Source of the DNA: Plazaster borealis
Lineage: Eukaryota; Echinodermata; Asteroidea; Forcipulatida; Labidiasteridae
Reading direction: 5' to 3'
Assembly (NCBI GenBank): GCA_021014325.1
Contig: CM037473.1
Location: 12,896,696-12,960,695 of the forward strand
Length of the DNA stretch: 64,000 nt
Shown: positions 54,286 through 63,869 of the stretch, in pieces
How the letters are laid out: each line of letters starts with the position of its first letter
Position numbering within the stretch: position 1 is the stretch's first letter
Program-made: the position numbers and the translations under genes
Notes under the pieces: model-generated
The model's database searches: none
What the model was told of the DNA's origin: nothing
The model's input: only the letters and a program-made list of their open reading frames with translations

Positions 54286-54516
54286 AAATTTAAAAGTACT
54301 TCCTGATATACTTTGACATGAGCATATGACATAATGTCTGAGTTTTTTAGTTGAGTTCATTGTTTCTGATGAGTTACAGATTGCAAAATGTTTGCATAGT
54401 AGATGTCCATATAGTTCACTATTAAAAAAAAACAGCCAGGTCGGTTCCGGTGATAAATCTAAGATGCAAATTGGAAACACATTTTAAAACATTTAAACAA
54501 CTGTTTCAACAATAAC

Positions 54517-54724
54517 ACAATTTGTGAACAGAGGTGGACTACTCTGTCACAAAGTGATTATACAGGGGTTATTCTGCCCTTGTGTGTATAAATCACTGAT
54601 CAAGTTAACACTAAAAATGTTTCTTTAAAACAACAACTTAATTTGAACAGAGGTGGACTACTCTGTCAAAGTGATTATACAGGGATTATTCTGCCCTTAT
54701 GAGTAATAATCACAGGTCAAGTTT
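54517..54724 (-). repeat. tandem repeat in the retrotransposon 3' region
   Basis: Two copies about 120 bp apart share GAACAGAGGTGGACTACTCT, AAGTGATTATACAGGG and TTATTCTGCCCTT. The inner copy overlaps the last codons of pol. Confidence 0.85.
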
Positions 54725-57340
54725 AATGAGTGGTTTACGAGAGCGTTTGGGATAACGTTCTTGGGTTGTTGGTGTGTCTGGCACTTGCGGCACATGATTG
54801 TTTAGAGTTTCATGTGTTTTGTTCAAATCTCTGCGATTTCTTCGATAGTGATGACCATCGCTTTCCACTATGTATGATCGCGGGTTATCATGTTGCTTGA
54901 TCACAGTGGCTGGTTTCCATGTTGACTTGTTTCTCATGTGGATTTTGTCTCCGCATTTCAGAGGTTTGAGAGTTTTTGTTCCTTTGTCGTAGTACTTCTT
55001 CTGGACACTTTGTTTGTGCTGCAATGTTTTTACGATTCCACGGTTTGTCTTGGGTTTGAGGAGTTTCTCTGAAGTGGGTAGTTGTGTCCTGGTCCTGCGG
55101 CCCATTAGTAGCTGTACCGGGGAGGGTAGGTGATCGCGTGGTGTATTGCGATAATCAAGCAGAGCAAGATGTGGATCCTGCCCATCCTTCTTGGCTTTCT
55201 TCAGTAGGTTCTTCACTATTTGGACTGCTTTCTCAGCTTTTCCATTTGATTGAGGATATCTGGGTGATACCAACGTATGAGTGAACCCGTATGTCATACT
55301 GAATGTTTTGAACTCTGCAGATGCATACTGTGGTCCGTTATCTGATACTACTTCATTGGGAATTCCGTGTCTCGCGAATTGTTGCTTGCAGTAATTGATC
55401 ACTGAAGTACTCTTTGTGCTGGTTAATTTGTTGATTTCAAAATATCCTGAATAGTAATCTACTATTATCAGATACTGTGTTGTGTCAAACTCGAATAAGT
55501 CCGTGCCCACCTTTTGCCATGGTCGTGTAGGTATGTCATGACCTTTCATTGGCTCTTTTCTGTTCTGGTTCTGATAGGTTTGGCATACAGTACACTTGCC
55601 AACCATCTCTGCAATTTGTGCGGACATTCCTGGCCAAAACATGATGTCTCTTGCAAGTCGTTTTGTTTTCTCCACGCCTTGATGGCTTTGATGAAGCTTG
55701 GCTAACATTTGCTTTCTCAAGCTTGCTGGAATCACAACTCGATTATTCTTGAACACTAGCTCGTCTTCAATTAACAGTTCGTCACGGTAATCCCAAAATG
55801 GTTTTGCTTGGGGATCCAGCTTCGTTTTGTCGTTTGGCCATCCATCAAGAATGACTTTCTTTAGCTTTGTTAGCGTTGTGTCATTAGTGGTTTCTTTCAT
55901 CAACTCCTCTAGTCTTTCACTTGACATCGGTAGTCGTGAAACCATGTAAACTGTTATATCTGTATCATCTTCATCCTTGTCAGGCAGATGATTTCGGCTC
56001 AACGCGTCTGCTACAAACAGCTTTTTTCCTTCTTTGTATTTCAAGGTGAAGCTGTACTTCTGTAGGCTGAGTAACATTCTCTGCAGTCGCGGTGGTGTTG
56101 AATAGAGTGGTTTTTTCATTATGGACTCGAGCGGTTTGTGATCATTTTCCACTTCAAACTCTCTTCCAAAGAGATACTGATGAAACCGCTCGCAACCAAA
56201 AACCACAGCTGCAAGTTCTTTTTCTATTTGTGCATATCTTGTTTGTGTTTCTGTGAATGCCTTGGATGCAAATGCTACAGGATGTCCTTCCTGCAACAAC
56301 ACTGCTCCTACACCTGTACTCGATGCATCAACACTCACTTTCACTGGCTTTTTCACATCATAGTATTGTAACACTGGTGCATGTGTCACTAGGCTCTGTA
56401 ATTTCTCAAAGCTTTCATCATGCTCCGAGTGCCACTGCCAATCTGCGTCTTTTTCTAGCAGCTGTCTGAGTGGTTTAGTGACATTGCTGAGCCCTGGTAG
56501 AAATTTACCCAGGTAATTCACCATACCAAGGAATTGCTGTAGCTCTTTCTTGTCATTTGGCTTGTGCATCCCTTTTATTGCTTCGACTTTCCTCTCATCG
56601 GGTTTCAGTCCTGATGCTGTGAGTGTGTGTCCAATGTACTTCACTTCACTCACTCCGAACTTGCATTTTTTCGGATTTAGCTTCAAATTCTGTTCTTGAG
56701 CTCGCTTGAGTACTTTCTCAAGACGTTCATTATGTTGTTTCTGGTCTACACCCCATACTAATATGTCGTCCATGATGACTTCAGTGCCATCTATGTCATC
56801 GAACATCTGTGTCATGACTCTTTGGAAGATTTCTGGTGCTGACTTTATACCGAATGGTAATCTAGTGTATCTGTACCTTCCAAATGGACTGTTAAATGTA
56901 CACAGCTTTGAGCTTTCCATATCTAGCTGTAGCTGCCAATACCCACTACTGGCATCGAGCGTGCTGAAAACTTTTGCTTGAGGCAAACTTGTCACTACTT
57001 CTTCTATCGTTTTCATTGGGTATTGTTCTCTTTCAATAGCATCATTGAGGTGTTTTGGGTCTAAGCAGATTCTCACTTTGTCTTTTTCTGGTTTGATTAC
57101 TGTAACCATACTGCTTACCCATGGGCTTGGTTCTTGAACTTTTACGATTACTCCAAGACTTTCCATTCTTTTTAGCTCTTGTCGTACTTTGGGTCTTATT
57201 GCTATTGGCACCTTTCTCTGAGGATGCACAACTGGTACAGCATCCTGTTTCAGCTTTATGTGGTGCTCACCTTGAAGTTTTCCAAGGCCCTCAAACACAT
57301 CTGTGTACTCATTCACTATTTCTGGACAGTTGTTTTCCAC
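54710..57340 (-). CDS. pol: retrotransposon pol: reverse transcriptase, RNase H, integrase
   Basis: 876 codons open from the GTG at 57,340. No ATG is needed because expression should come by -1 frameshift from gag. Reverse transcriptase: catalytic Asp at 129 (FSTLDASSGYWQL), LPFGIKSAPEIFQ, and the Asp pair at 191-192 (VIMDDILVWG, with Met instead of the usual Tyr-x start). RNase H begins about residue 335 (VSVDASSTGVGAVL). The integrase has an HHCC zinc finger (HQSHQG ... CTVCQ), catalytic Asp in GTDLFEF, Asp in SDNGPQYAS and Glu in NGKAEKAVQ. A basic GPY-like tail (WKPATVIKQHDNP) ends the protein. All catalytic acids are present and no stop interrupts. It copies RNA to DNA and inserts it. 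Confidence 0.93.
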   Translation of the reverse strand: MENNCPEIVNEYTDVFEGLGKLQGEHHIKLKQDAVPVVHPQRKVPIAIRPKVRQELKRMESLGVIVKVQEPSPWVSSMVTVIKPEKDKVRICLDPKHLNDAIEREQYPMKTIEEVVTSLPQAKVFSTLDASSGYWQLQLDMESSKLCTFNSPFGRYRYTRLPFGIKSAPEIFQRVMTQMFDDIDGTEVIMDDILVWGVDQKQHNERLEKVLKRAQEQNLKLNPKKCKFGVSEVKYIGHTLTASGLKPDERKVEAIKGMHKPNDKKELQQFLGMVNYLGKFLPGLSNVTKPLRQLLEKDADWQWHSEHDESFEKLQSLVTHAPVLQYYDVKKPVKVSVDASSTGVGAVLLQEGHPVAFASKAFTETQTRYAQIEKELAAVVFGCERFHQYLFGREFEVENDHKPLESIMKKPLYSTPPRLQRMLLSLQKYSFTLKYKEGKKLFVADALSRNHLPDKDEDDTDITVYMVSRLPMSSERLEELMKETTNDTTLTKLKKVILDGWPNDKTKLDPQAKPFWDYRDELLIEDELVFKNNRVVIPASLRKQMLAKLHQSHQGVEKTKRLARDIMFWPGMSAQIAEMVGKCTVCQTYQNQNRKEPMKGHDIPTRPWQKVGTDLFEFDTTQYLIIVDYYSGYFEINKLTSTKSTSVINYCKQQFARHGIPNEVVSDNGPQYASAEFKTFSMTYGFTHTLVSPRYPQSNGKAEKAVQIVKNLLKKAKKDGQDPHLALLDYRNTPRDHLPSPVQLLMGRRTRTQLPTSEKLLKPKTNRGIVKTLQHKQSVQKKYYDKGTKTLKPLKCGDKIHMRNKSTWKPATVIKQHDNPRSYIVESDGHHYRRNRRDLNKTHETLNNHVPQVPDTPTTQERYPKRSRKPLIKLDL

Positions 57341-58464
57341 CGTCTCAATTTTTTTATCAGACCCAACTGTTCGCAGGCATGAAGTCCCAACACTGGCGTT
57401 GCACTATTCTGTATTACTTGGAACTCCAATTCACGGTATTTGTGTTTGTGCTCACATACCATGGTACATTTTCCTGTAGTTTTTATTTCATGTCCGGAGT
57501 ACGACACAAGTTTTGCTTTTGATTTTCTGACACGGTTGCATAGCTGCTGGTGTATTTCTGCAGGCATGGTATTACACTGTGCTCCTGTATCCAGCTTAAA
57601 CTTAACAGTTTTTTCTGTTATGTTGCCTGTGATGTTCAGATTAACAGTCCAATCTTTCTTATTTGTTTGAACTGCATCCATGTAGAACTCACTTTCTGAT
57701 GATTCACTGTCAGACTGCTCATTAACTTCATGTAGTCTTCTCTGTTTCTCGTGACTACTGTTTTTGCTTTGAAATTTAGGGTATGCACCAGTACCACTAA
57801 AGCACTTGTTGGCAAAGTGATTCATTTTTTCACACTTTACGCATGTCTTTCCATAAGCAGGACACTGTCTGACTCCATGTGTTTTTCCGCATCTTTTACA
57901 ATCTTTAATCTGTTTAGTTTTGTTGAACGTGTTGTACGACGGACGCTTTTTTGTTTTCATTGCGTGAATGTCTTTCCCTTCACTGTGTGGCTTTATACTC
58001 TCTAGTTGTTTTCCAGCAGCTTCTGCTGCATGACAAATGTCTATAGCCTTTACTAGCGTCAATTCTGTTTCTCTCAGCAGTCTCCCTCTCAATGTGTCAC
58101 TTGCAATACCGACGACTATTCTGTCTTTTATTAGACTGTCGCACAATGTTCCAAACTCACATGATTTGGCTTTCCGTCTCAGATCAGTTACAAATTGATC
58201 TATCGGTTCATTTGGCTGCTGTGATCTTGTATTGAAAATATGCCTTTCATATGTGACATTTTTCTTTGGCTCAAAGTATGCTGAGAATTTTGCCATTAGA
58301 GTTTCTAGACTTTCTTTATTCTCGTCATCATTAAAGGTGAATGTATTAAACACTTCTAGTACATCCTCACCTATGACATGGAGCAAACAACTGCACTGTA
58401 TTCGGCCAGCTTTCTTTTCCATTCCACTAGATACAACTCGAATCTTTGCTTCCATTTCCTCCAT
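57316..58464 (-). CDS. gag: retrotransposon gag with protease (5' frame broken)
   Basis: Open frame of 382 codons: a capsid-like region containing LLHVIGEDVLEVFNTF, two zinc knuckles (CKRCGKTHGVRQC; CVKCEKMNHFANKC), then a retroviral-type aspartic protease (LDTGAQCNTMP; VLGLHACEQLGL). The true start is probably the ATG at 58,523 in a different frame. That frame encodes the expected gag N-terminus for about 32 codons, and family-like sequence passes into the present frame at about 58,425, so one indel separates them. The first 13 or so residues of the open frame are therefore out of frame. It overlaps pol by 25 nt with a slippery run at 57,349-57,355. Confidence 0.85.
   Translation of the reverse strand: MEEMEAKIRVVSSGMEKKAGRIQCSCLLHVIGEDVLEVFNTFTFNDDENKESLETLMAKFSAYFEPKKNVTYERHIFNTRSQQPNEPIDQFVTDLRRKAKSCEFGTLCDSLIKDRIVVGIASDTLRGRLLRETELTLVKAIDICHAAEAAGKQLESIKPHSEGKDIHAMKTKKRPSYNTFNKTKQIKDCKRCGKTHGVRQCPAYGKTCVKCEKMNHFANKCFSGTGAYPKFQSKNSSHEKQRRLHEVNEQSDSESSESEFYMDAVQTNKKDWTVNLNITGNITEKTVKFKLDTGAQCNTMPAEIHQQLCNRVRKSKAKLVSYSGHEIKTTGKCTMVCEHKHKYRELEFQVIQNSATPVLGLHACEQLGLIKKLRRWKTTVQK
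57349..57355 (-). promoter_or_regulatory. -1 ribosomal frameshift heptamer
   Basis: In the gag frame the minus strand reads ATA AAA AAA TTG, giving A AAA AAA. Slipping back one base enters the pol frame, which is open from here. Pol is -1 relative to gag. Confidence 0.7.
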
Positions 58465-58545
58465 TCCTCTGCTAAATTCGTGCAGTCTAGTCTCAAAGCA
58501 CTCGGGGGTTTCAATCCTTCCATTTTTTTTTATGTTGCAGGGTTT

Positions 58546-58564
58546 TTAATCCCGTCTGACACCA
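58546..58564 (-). promoter_or_regulatory. primer-binding site
   Basis: Directly after the 5' LTR the minus strand reads TGGTGTCAGACGGGAT. The TGG matches tRNA CCA ends, and TGGTGTCAG fits the 3' end of a leucine tRNA; the later bases are less certain. Confidence 0.7.
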
Positions 58565-58706
58565 TGTAATATTTGGTAAACGCTCAGCTAGTAATTAAGT
58601 GACACAGGACACATACATGTGGTTTCCAAGATGGCGGGTCATGTTGTGACTGTCAACAGAGGGCGGCATACAATATATGTGATACACATTTGTACATATC
58701 ATTACA
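58565..58706 (-). repeat. 5' LTR
   Basis: 142 bp, TGTAAT...ATTACA, identical by eye to 54,100-54,241. Very short for a Ty3-group LTR. Confidence 0.95.
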
Positions 58707-59118
58707 TTTATCACGTAAGAGTCGTTTTTATTTTCGAATCTGTTATCATTCCAAACTTCCAATATTAATTTGTTTTGCTAAAAATGGTTCGTACATACAA
58801 TGTTAAGAAGGCTAAATAATTCTTGTTGCTTAGAATACACCGTTCATATCATAATCCATCTTTAACATATTTTTTGTAGACAAATATATACGCAAAAGTA
58901 CAAAAACTTGCCTCGGATAAACAAAATCAACCAAATTGTTATGATTTTATCAAAGAAAAATCACACACGTTGGCTCATCATTAGTTTTATTGTCTAATCT
59001 AACTGAGTAATGACTTCTTTATGCATTTTCGGGATTACTGGCATTTGACTGCTCCACCTTAAACACTTTTGGTAACGTTAGCATTAGCAAACTATTATTT
59101 GTAAAGACGGTTCTGCTT

Positions 59119-59490
59119 TAACATGAGGATATACCTTTGGTAATTACTCTGAAAATTAGGACCAAAACTTATTTGGTTAAGAAGCACTGCAGCTGTTGAT
59201 AATGTATAACATTTTGAGAAATGATTCCCTTCTAATGAATATGGTTTTAGAGACAGGGATTCAAAAGATTGTCAATCTGAGAAACATTTCTGCATGAAAC
59301 CGTTTCTCAGATTGTGCATTCCAATATGATTATTCTTCATCGTGGACATATCCGTTCCAGATTTTCGGCGATATCTCAAAACAGCTACCACCTTTTAAAT
59401 GCAATATTTACAGGTTGGTTTTATTGTAATTATATCTACATTTATATATAGGATTAAAACTATCAAACAGTTAAAAAAACAAAGGATATA
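59119..59490 (+). mobile_element. TTAA MITE family copy, diverged
   Basis: GGTAATTACTCTGAAAATTAG, GCAGCTGTTGATAATGTATAAC, CAATCTGAGAAACATTTCTG, AAACAGCTACCACCTTTT and TATATCTACATTTATATA follow the family order. Confidence 0.65.
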
Positions 59491-59591
59491 CTTTGATCTC
59501 TTTAAGCCCAGATAGACTTAACCACATTGGTTATAGCCCTGCAATATATAAAGTATTTAAAAATCCTTAAGAAAAAAAGAAAGATGTTGGC

Positions 59592-59944
59592 TTAACCCCC
59601 ATCAGGGTCCCTCCACATACCCTGCCAAATACAACGGAATGCAACACAGTTGAAATGAGAACCCTGCCAAATGCAACAAAATGCAACAAGGGATTTTGTT
59701 GCATTGTGCAGGCATGTTGTTTGTTAGGACTGAGCAAGGGGGTTTGCCCTGCTAAATGCAACAGTATGCACATAAGTGTAGTGGTGACTACAACAAAATG
59801 CAACACCAATATGAAGTCACTTTGACTGCTAAATGCAACAAATTCAGTCAAAGAATGACATCTGAGTTGACTGCCAAATGCAACAGATTACAACAACTTT
59901 TACCATTTGGTGCATATTGTTGTATTTAGCATGGTTAGGGTTAA
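59592..59944. mobile_element. AAATGCAACA-rich element, copy 2
   Basis: TTAACCCCCATCAGGGTCCC at the left and GCATGGTTAGGGTTAA at the right. It lacks the SINE-tail insertion found in copy 1. Confidence 0.8.
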
Positions 59945-60119
59945 AGCCATTATTCTAAATGTTATGTACAACATGGTTGCCGACCATGAGCCAACATCAA
60001 ACATCAACACAAAGCCAGTATCGGGAAATAACAAAACATTGTCTTATCATCATTTGCGGATCTAAAGCATGTATCATAACAAAACTGCAACCAAAAGGCA
60101 ATTGCGTCTTGAGAAAACA

Positions 60120-61690
60120 TCCACGCGTTGTTACGGAAAACTGCAACATTGTTGAAACGTTGTGTAAACGTTAGCAAATGTAACATGACGAAACTGTAAC
60201 CTTAAGGCAATATTGCAGCAAAATTTTCTCGCGATGTTATGATACATTGTTACCCTTTAACATTGTTGCAACAATCAGGCCATAATTTTAAAGGAGCGCG
60301 ATCGCACTCACTCGCCGTCGCGCTCCTTAATATTTTTAAGGAGAGCAAAAACAAGCACTCCTTACAAATTTAAGAAGAGCATTTTTTTTAAAACCCTAAT
60401 TGTTGATTAAAATAAGCCGTTTGAATCTCGGAGTTGGCAGTGGCAACATCTAAAGAGGGCACGCTTTCTCCCCCCCCCCCCCAAGATTGTTGATTAAAAT
60501 AAGCTGCTTGAATGTTGTGAGTTGGCAGTGGTAAACGAGTCCTATCAAAGTCTTCTTTGATTGTGTGTGCGTGCGTGCTTGATGTTTACCGCAGCCGTTC
60601 ACACAAACGTATCTGAGCGTCCCTATAAAATTCCACAGCGGTGGTGGTCGGGCCCTTATATACACTCAAGAGTTGCGTCTTCATCATAGCATACTTTGCG
60701 CAATCACTAACACCCCAGAAAAAAAAAAAGAAAAAAAAATTATCCATCAAAATGTTCATCCAGGGTATCCTAAATGCAAGACTGTGCTCCATCGACCATG
60801 CTGTTGAGAGAATGTGCATGCCCACCAGCGACCACAATGCTGTATAATGGTTTTTACGTACGCACACCAGGGATGATGACATTGCAATTTCGGGGAAATA
60901 CCCTTTCCCAGCGCAGAAACGTCAAGTCTTTGGTCAAGGCGTTTGTAACTTGGTTTTGTAAGCTATCGCGTAGTTTTACCAATAGAGGGCGTTTACTCTT
61001 GAGCTATCGAATTGTGTTAAAACGCCCTCTAGCGTTCAATGTTTCTTACATTTATTGTCGCACGCAAAGTAACCAAGACTACAAGCCTGTGAATTGGAAA
61101 CGATATGCTTTTGTGTGTCGGGATCGTGCGTTGTGTGTACATCGCAATCGTGAACGTTGTGTTCATTGTTCTCGGCACTTTCAAGTGTAACTTGGGGTTT
61201 GAGAGCGATTAGCAAATCGCTCTCCTTAATTCACTTTCTTGATTTAAGGAGAGCAATTTACAGCTCTCATCAGATTTATTAAAATGAAGGTCTGAACAAT
61301 GTGTGTACGTTGCTAAGTAACATGACGAAACCGTAACCTTCAGCCAACATTTCTAGAAAACGTCCACGCGATGGTATGGAATGGAAAATTGTAACATTGT
61401 TGCAATGTTGTGTATAAGCTAGTATGTAACATGACGAAACTGCAACCTTCAGGCAATATTGTGACAAAGGGTGCAAGCAATGTTTCAAAACAACGTCCAA
61501 ATGAAACGTTGCAACGTTGTATATAGACGTCAGTATGTTACATGACGAAAGCGCAACCTTCAGGCAAGGTTGCCGCAAAACGTTCTCGTGATGTTACGAT
61601 ACAAAGTCACCATTTAACATTGTTGCAACATTGTATGTCTATTACTACCTAACATGACAAAACCGCAACCTCCAGGCAACGTTGCAGTAA
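60120..61690 (-). repeat. subterminal tandem repeats, right side, interrupted
   Basis: Roughly 115-bp units share ACATGACGAAAC, GCAACCTTCAGGCAA, CGT..TC.CG.GATGTTA.GATACA and TTTAACATTGTTGCAAC (near 60,180, 61,320, 61,430, 61,540 and 61,650). The 60.3-61.26 kb gap holds a GGAGCGCGATCGC hairpin (60,293-60,330), an 80-bp tandem duplication (60,401-60,450 / 60,489-60,535) and a C-run. Confidence 0.7.
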
Positions 61691-61857
61691 GGTCGTGTGA
61701 TAGCTGGGTTGATGGTTGAAGTTGCTTTTCTTCTTTGTATCTGATAAAGTAGTTGTTTCTGCAAAAGCTGATGCAGATATTTTTGACTAACAATTTATTT
61801 TCAATTTATTGCTACAATTTATTTTCCTGTCTGTCTATTTTGATGACATTTTCGCAG

Positions 61858-62436
61858 ATTGGAATATGAAGGGTGAAATCAGCTACAACCTGCTAGGTAC
61901 TGTTGGTACACTAATCTTGAGCATTGCTGAGCTCATGAGGTCACTTTGGTCAGGCAAATTCAGATCCTGTGCTCTATCCAAACCTAAGGTGCGTATACAA
62001 ATACCCTTGTGTGCGTTGATGTGTTGAAGATACATTATACTAATAATCATATTAATGATGGACAATTCAAGTGCGCCATGTCTGTCACGAATGGAACCCC
62101 CTGACCTCTGTCACAAATGACACTCCTGACGTCTGGCACAAACGACATGTTACTGTTCTGATGTTAGTTCGGTTGTTATTACTAAAACAATTACAAGATA
62201 GAGAATTGTGTTAATGGTCCCATCCAATTTGGAACTGCCCTGATCGGAAACATAATTTGGTTCATCTAAAATAGTTTTATGTCTATTATAAAACTTGACT
62301 CTTTGGCTGACACTTCTTCCCAGACAATTCAACTCATTGCTTGTAGTTTCCGCTTCCTTTTTTCACCAGGATTTGAACAGAGTGAAGAACAAGCCTTACA
62401 TTGAGGTTGAGGACTCTGACGACAAGCCAGATGAGG
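61858..62436 (+). pseudogene. USP19-like ubiquitin-protease exons, incomplete
   Basis: Two exons, 61,858-61,988 and 62,371-62,436, with AG/GT borders and matching phase (0). They read NLLGTVGTLILSIAELMRSL then WSGKF...LSKPK, and DLNRVKNKPYIEVEDSDDKP. Both are characteristic USP-domain blocks, closest in my memory to USP19. In USPs a segment with a QxDAQEF motif and LLDGLHE joins these blocks. The 382-bp intron between them has no such exon, and no Cys-box exon (GNTC) was found upstream. Either a truncated copy or a decaying gene. A further candidate exon at 63,576-63,655 is weak. The genuine gene may continue beyond 64,000. Confidence 0.55.
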
Positions 62437-63384
62437 TACATGTAACAGTGTATGCTTGCCTAAAGATTAACTTTCAATCCTTAAGACGGGTTCATACTCA
62501 TGGGAAGTCCCATGGGAATTGCGAGTTGTTGTGACATCACATGCTGACATCACATGATGTTTTCCAATAGTGAGGCAAAGAAATTCCCTTGCTTTCGAAA
62601 TTTGTGTTGAGTATGAACCAGGCTTTTTAGGGAAATGTTTAACCCTTAACCTCAACTATTAGCCTAAGCCTTAGCCCCTATTTGAAACCACAGCTTGGGC
62701 TTTTGCTCTGGCTTTGGGCTCCATAAGTGCACATTTTCAAAAATAATCGACAAAGCCTCAAGCCAAAGTCGAAGCCATGGTTTCAAAAAAGGCCAAAGTT
62801 TTAGAAAACCTCCAGCCTAGAAGTGGAAAGTAGTCTGACCCCTTTGTGATATAATGAGAAATTGTATTCAGTAATGCAGTTACGAACAAGGAGCATGACT
62901 CTAAGACAAGTTGCTGCATCACTGAGGACGGTTATGTTGGCTGTTAACACTGCACAAAATAGTGTACACAACTTCACAAAATAGCATTCACATGAACTGT
63001 GTCTTTGCAAAAATTTTCACAGATGGTTTTTAGACGTGGTTTTAGACTGGTCAAAAGGTCATATTATCTTTGTGTCTTTTGAGTTGCAAAAACCTGCATC
63101 ACAGACAACCAATGGGGAAAAACTACATATTTCTCATTGCAACAAGGTCGTATGTCTGAGATACGAAGTTGTTGCTTGGAACACGTTAACGAATAGGACA
63201 TCATTTATTGTTTATGACCTGTATCTTTTAAATTTCTTGCTGTACAAAATTGAAACCTTACAGTTTATTCAGACAAAAATAAAGCTTTGTTTTGTATATT
63301 CCTCGGGCTTGCGTTTTGGTGCAAATTTCAAGACCTGAGAAGTGGGCGAGACAGCAATAAAGAATTAAAACAAATACTTAGCCA
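62437..63384. other. no gene recognised downstream of the USP-like exons
   Basis: Open frames here are short and lack domain resemblance. CAAGCCAAAGTCGAAGCC-type near-repeats lie around 62,700-62,800. Confidence 0.3.
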
Positions 63385-63560
63385 TTTCTCCAGAAGACGA
63401 TCAGAGCATACTGATCGAAACGTCGAGTTGAAACCAACGGTTCTTTTCAGAACCACCCCCAACTCATATAGAGAGATTATTACATGTACATGGTGTCACC
63501 GCAAACCTTTCCATATCGTATTCCCACCATGCAAAGTTTCAAATCTTACTCATTTCGAAT
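63385..63560 (+). repeat. CTGAAGA-hairpin-GAAACGTC repeat, third copy
   Basis: TCTCCAGAAGACGATCAGAG, then CTGATCGAAACGTCGAG, GGTTCTTTTCAGAACC and ACCATGCAAAGTTTCAAATC parallel the 13.5-kb copy, with compensating changes in the stem (CGATCAG/CTGATCG versus CGAGCAG/CTGTTCG). Confidence 0.7.
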
Positions 63561-63684
63561 TTGTTGTTGTTGCAGGACCTGTTTTGGAAAGTCATTACCT
63601 TGAGCTCCAGACATTGCAACCAGCGAGAAATTGACACATTGTTCCCAGGTTCAGCGTGAGTACGCCTTTAACCACTTGACGCCA

Positions 63685-63869
63685 GGGCCAATTTCATGGA
63701 GCTGATGAAGCACAAAAAGTATGCTAACACAACAAAATTATGCTTACCAGAATTAGGTTACCAGCCAAAATGTCACATATAGCATTTGTGAAGTGTAACC
63801 TGCTCATTTCTGCTAAGCAGGAAATTATCAAGCAATTTTTTGCTTGAGCAGCTTCATGAAATTGGGCCC
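63685..63869. mobile_element. GGGCCCAATTTCAT palindromic MITE
   Basis: Ends GGGCCAATTTCATGGAGCTG / CAGCTTCATGAAATTGGGCC; inner TGCTTACC/GCTAAGCA words. Confidence 0.8.

Larger units (their letters stand above)
54100..58706 (-). mobile_element. Ty3/mdg4-type LTR retrotransposon, structurally complete
   Basis: 4607 bp on the minus strand. It has two 142-bp LTRs, a primer-binding site touching the 5' LTR, gag-protease and RT-RNaseH-integrase frames in -1 relation, an untranslated 3' tandem repeat, and a polypurine tract touching the 3' LTR. Flanks TTTGT (54,095-54,099) and TTTAT (58,707-58,711) look like a 5-bp target duplication with one change. No env-like frame. Gag style (two zinc knuckles, LHVIGED block) and RT resemble the Mag/SURL lineage known from sea urchins; lineage is an inference. 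The LTRs are identical by eye, so the insertion is young. Confidence 0.92.
52415..61708. mobile_element. probable large DNA element with CCCAGCTA ends, interrupted by insertions
   Basis: Left end CCCAGCTAACC (52,415) and right end GATAGCTGGG (61,708) are inverted. Both are followed inward by AACGTTG-rich tandem repeats in opposite orientation (52,430-52,730; about 60,120-61,690). Inside lie a TTAA MITE, an acidic open frame, the Ty3 element and two more repeat copies. No clear target duplication (only TT on both sides) and no transposase seen, so the two ends might belong to two separate elements. Confidence 0.45.

Noticed and set aside
55084..58569. Several plus-strand open frames of 60-130 codons
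   Set aside because: All antisense to the retrotransposon gag and pol frames, which have clear catalytic motifs.
63576..63655. Third exon for the USP-like gene
   Set aside because: Splice borders are good, but the translation does not resemble the USP segment expected next, and the region lies beside a dispersed repeat.
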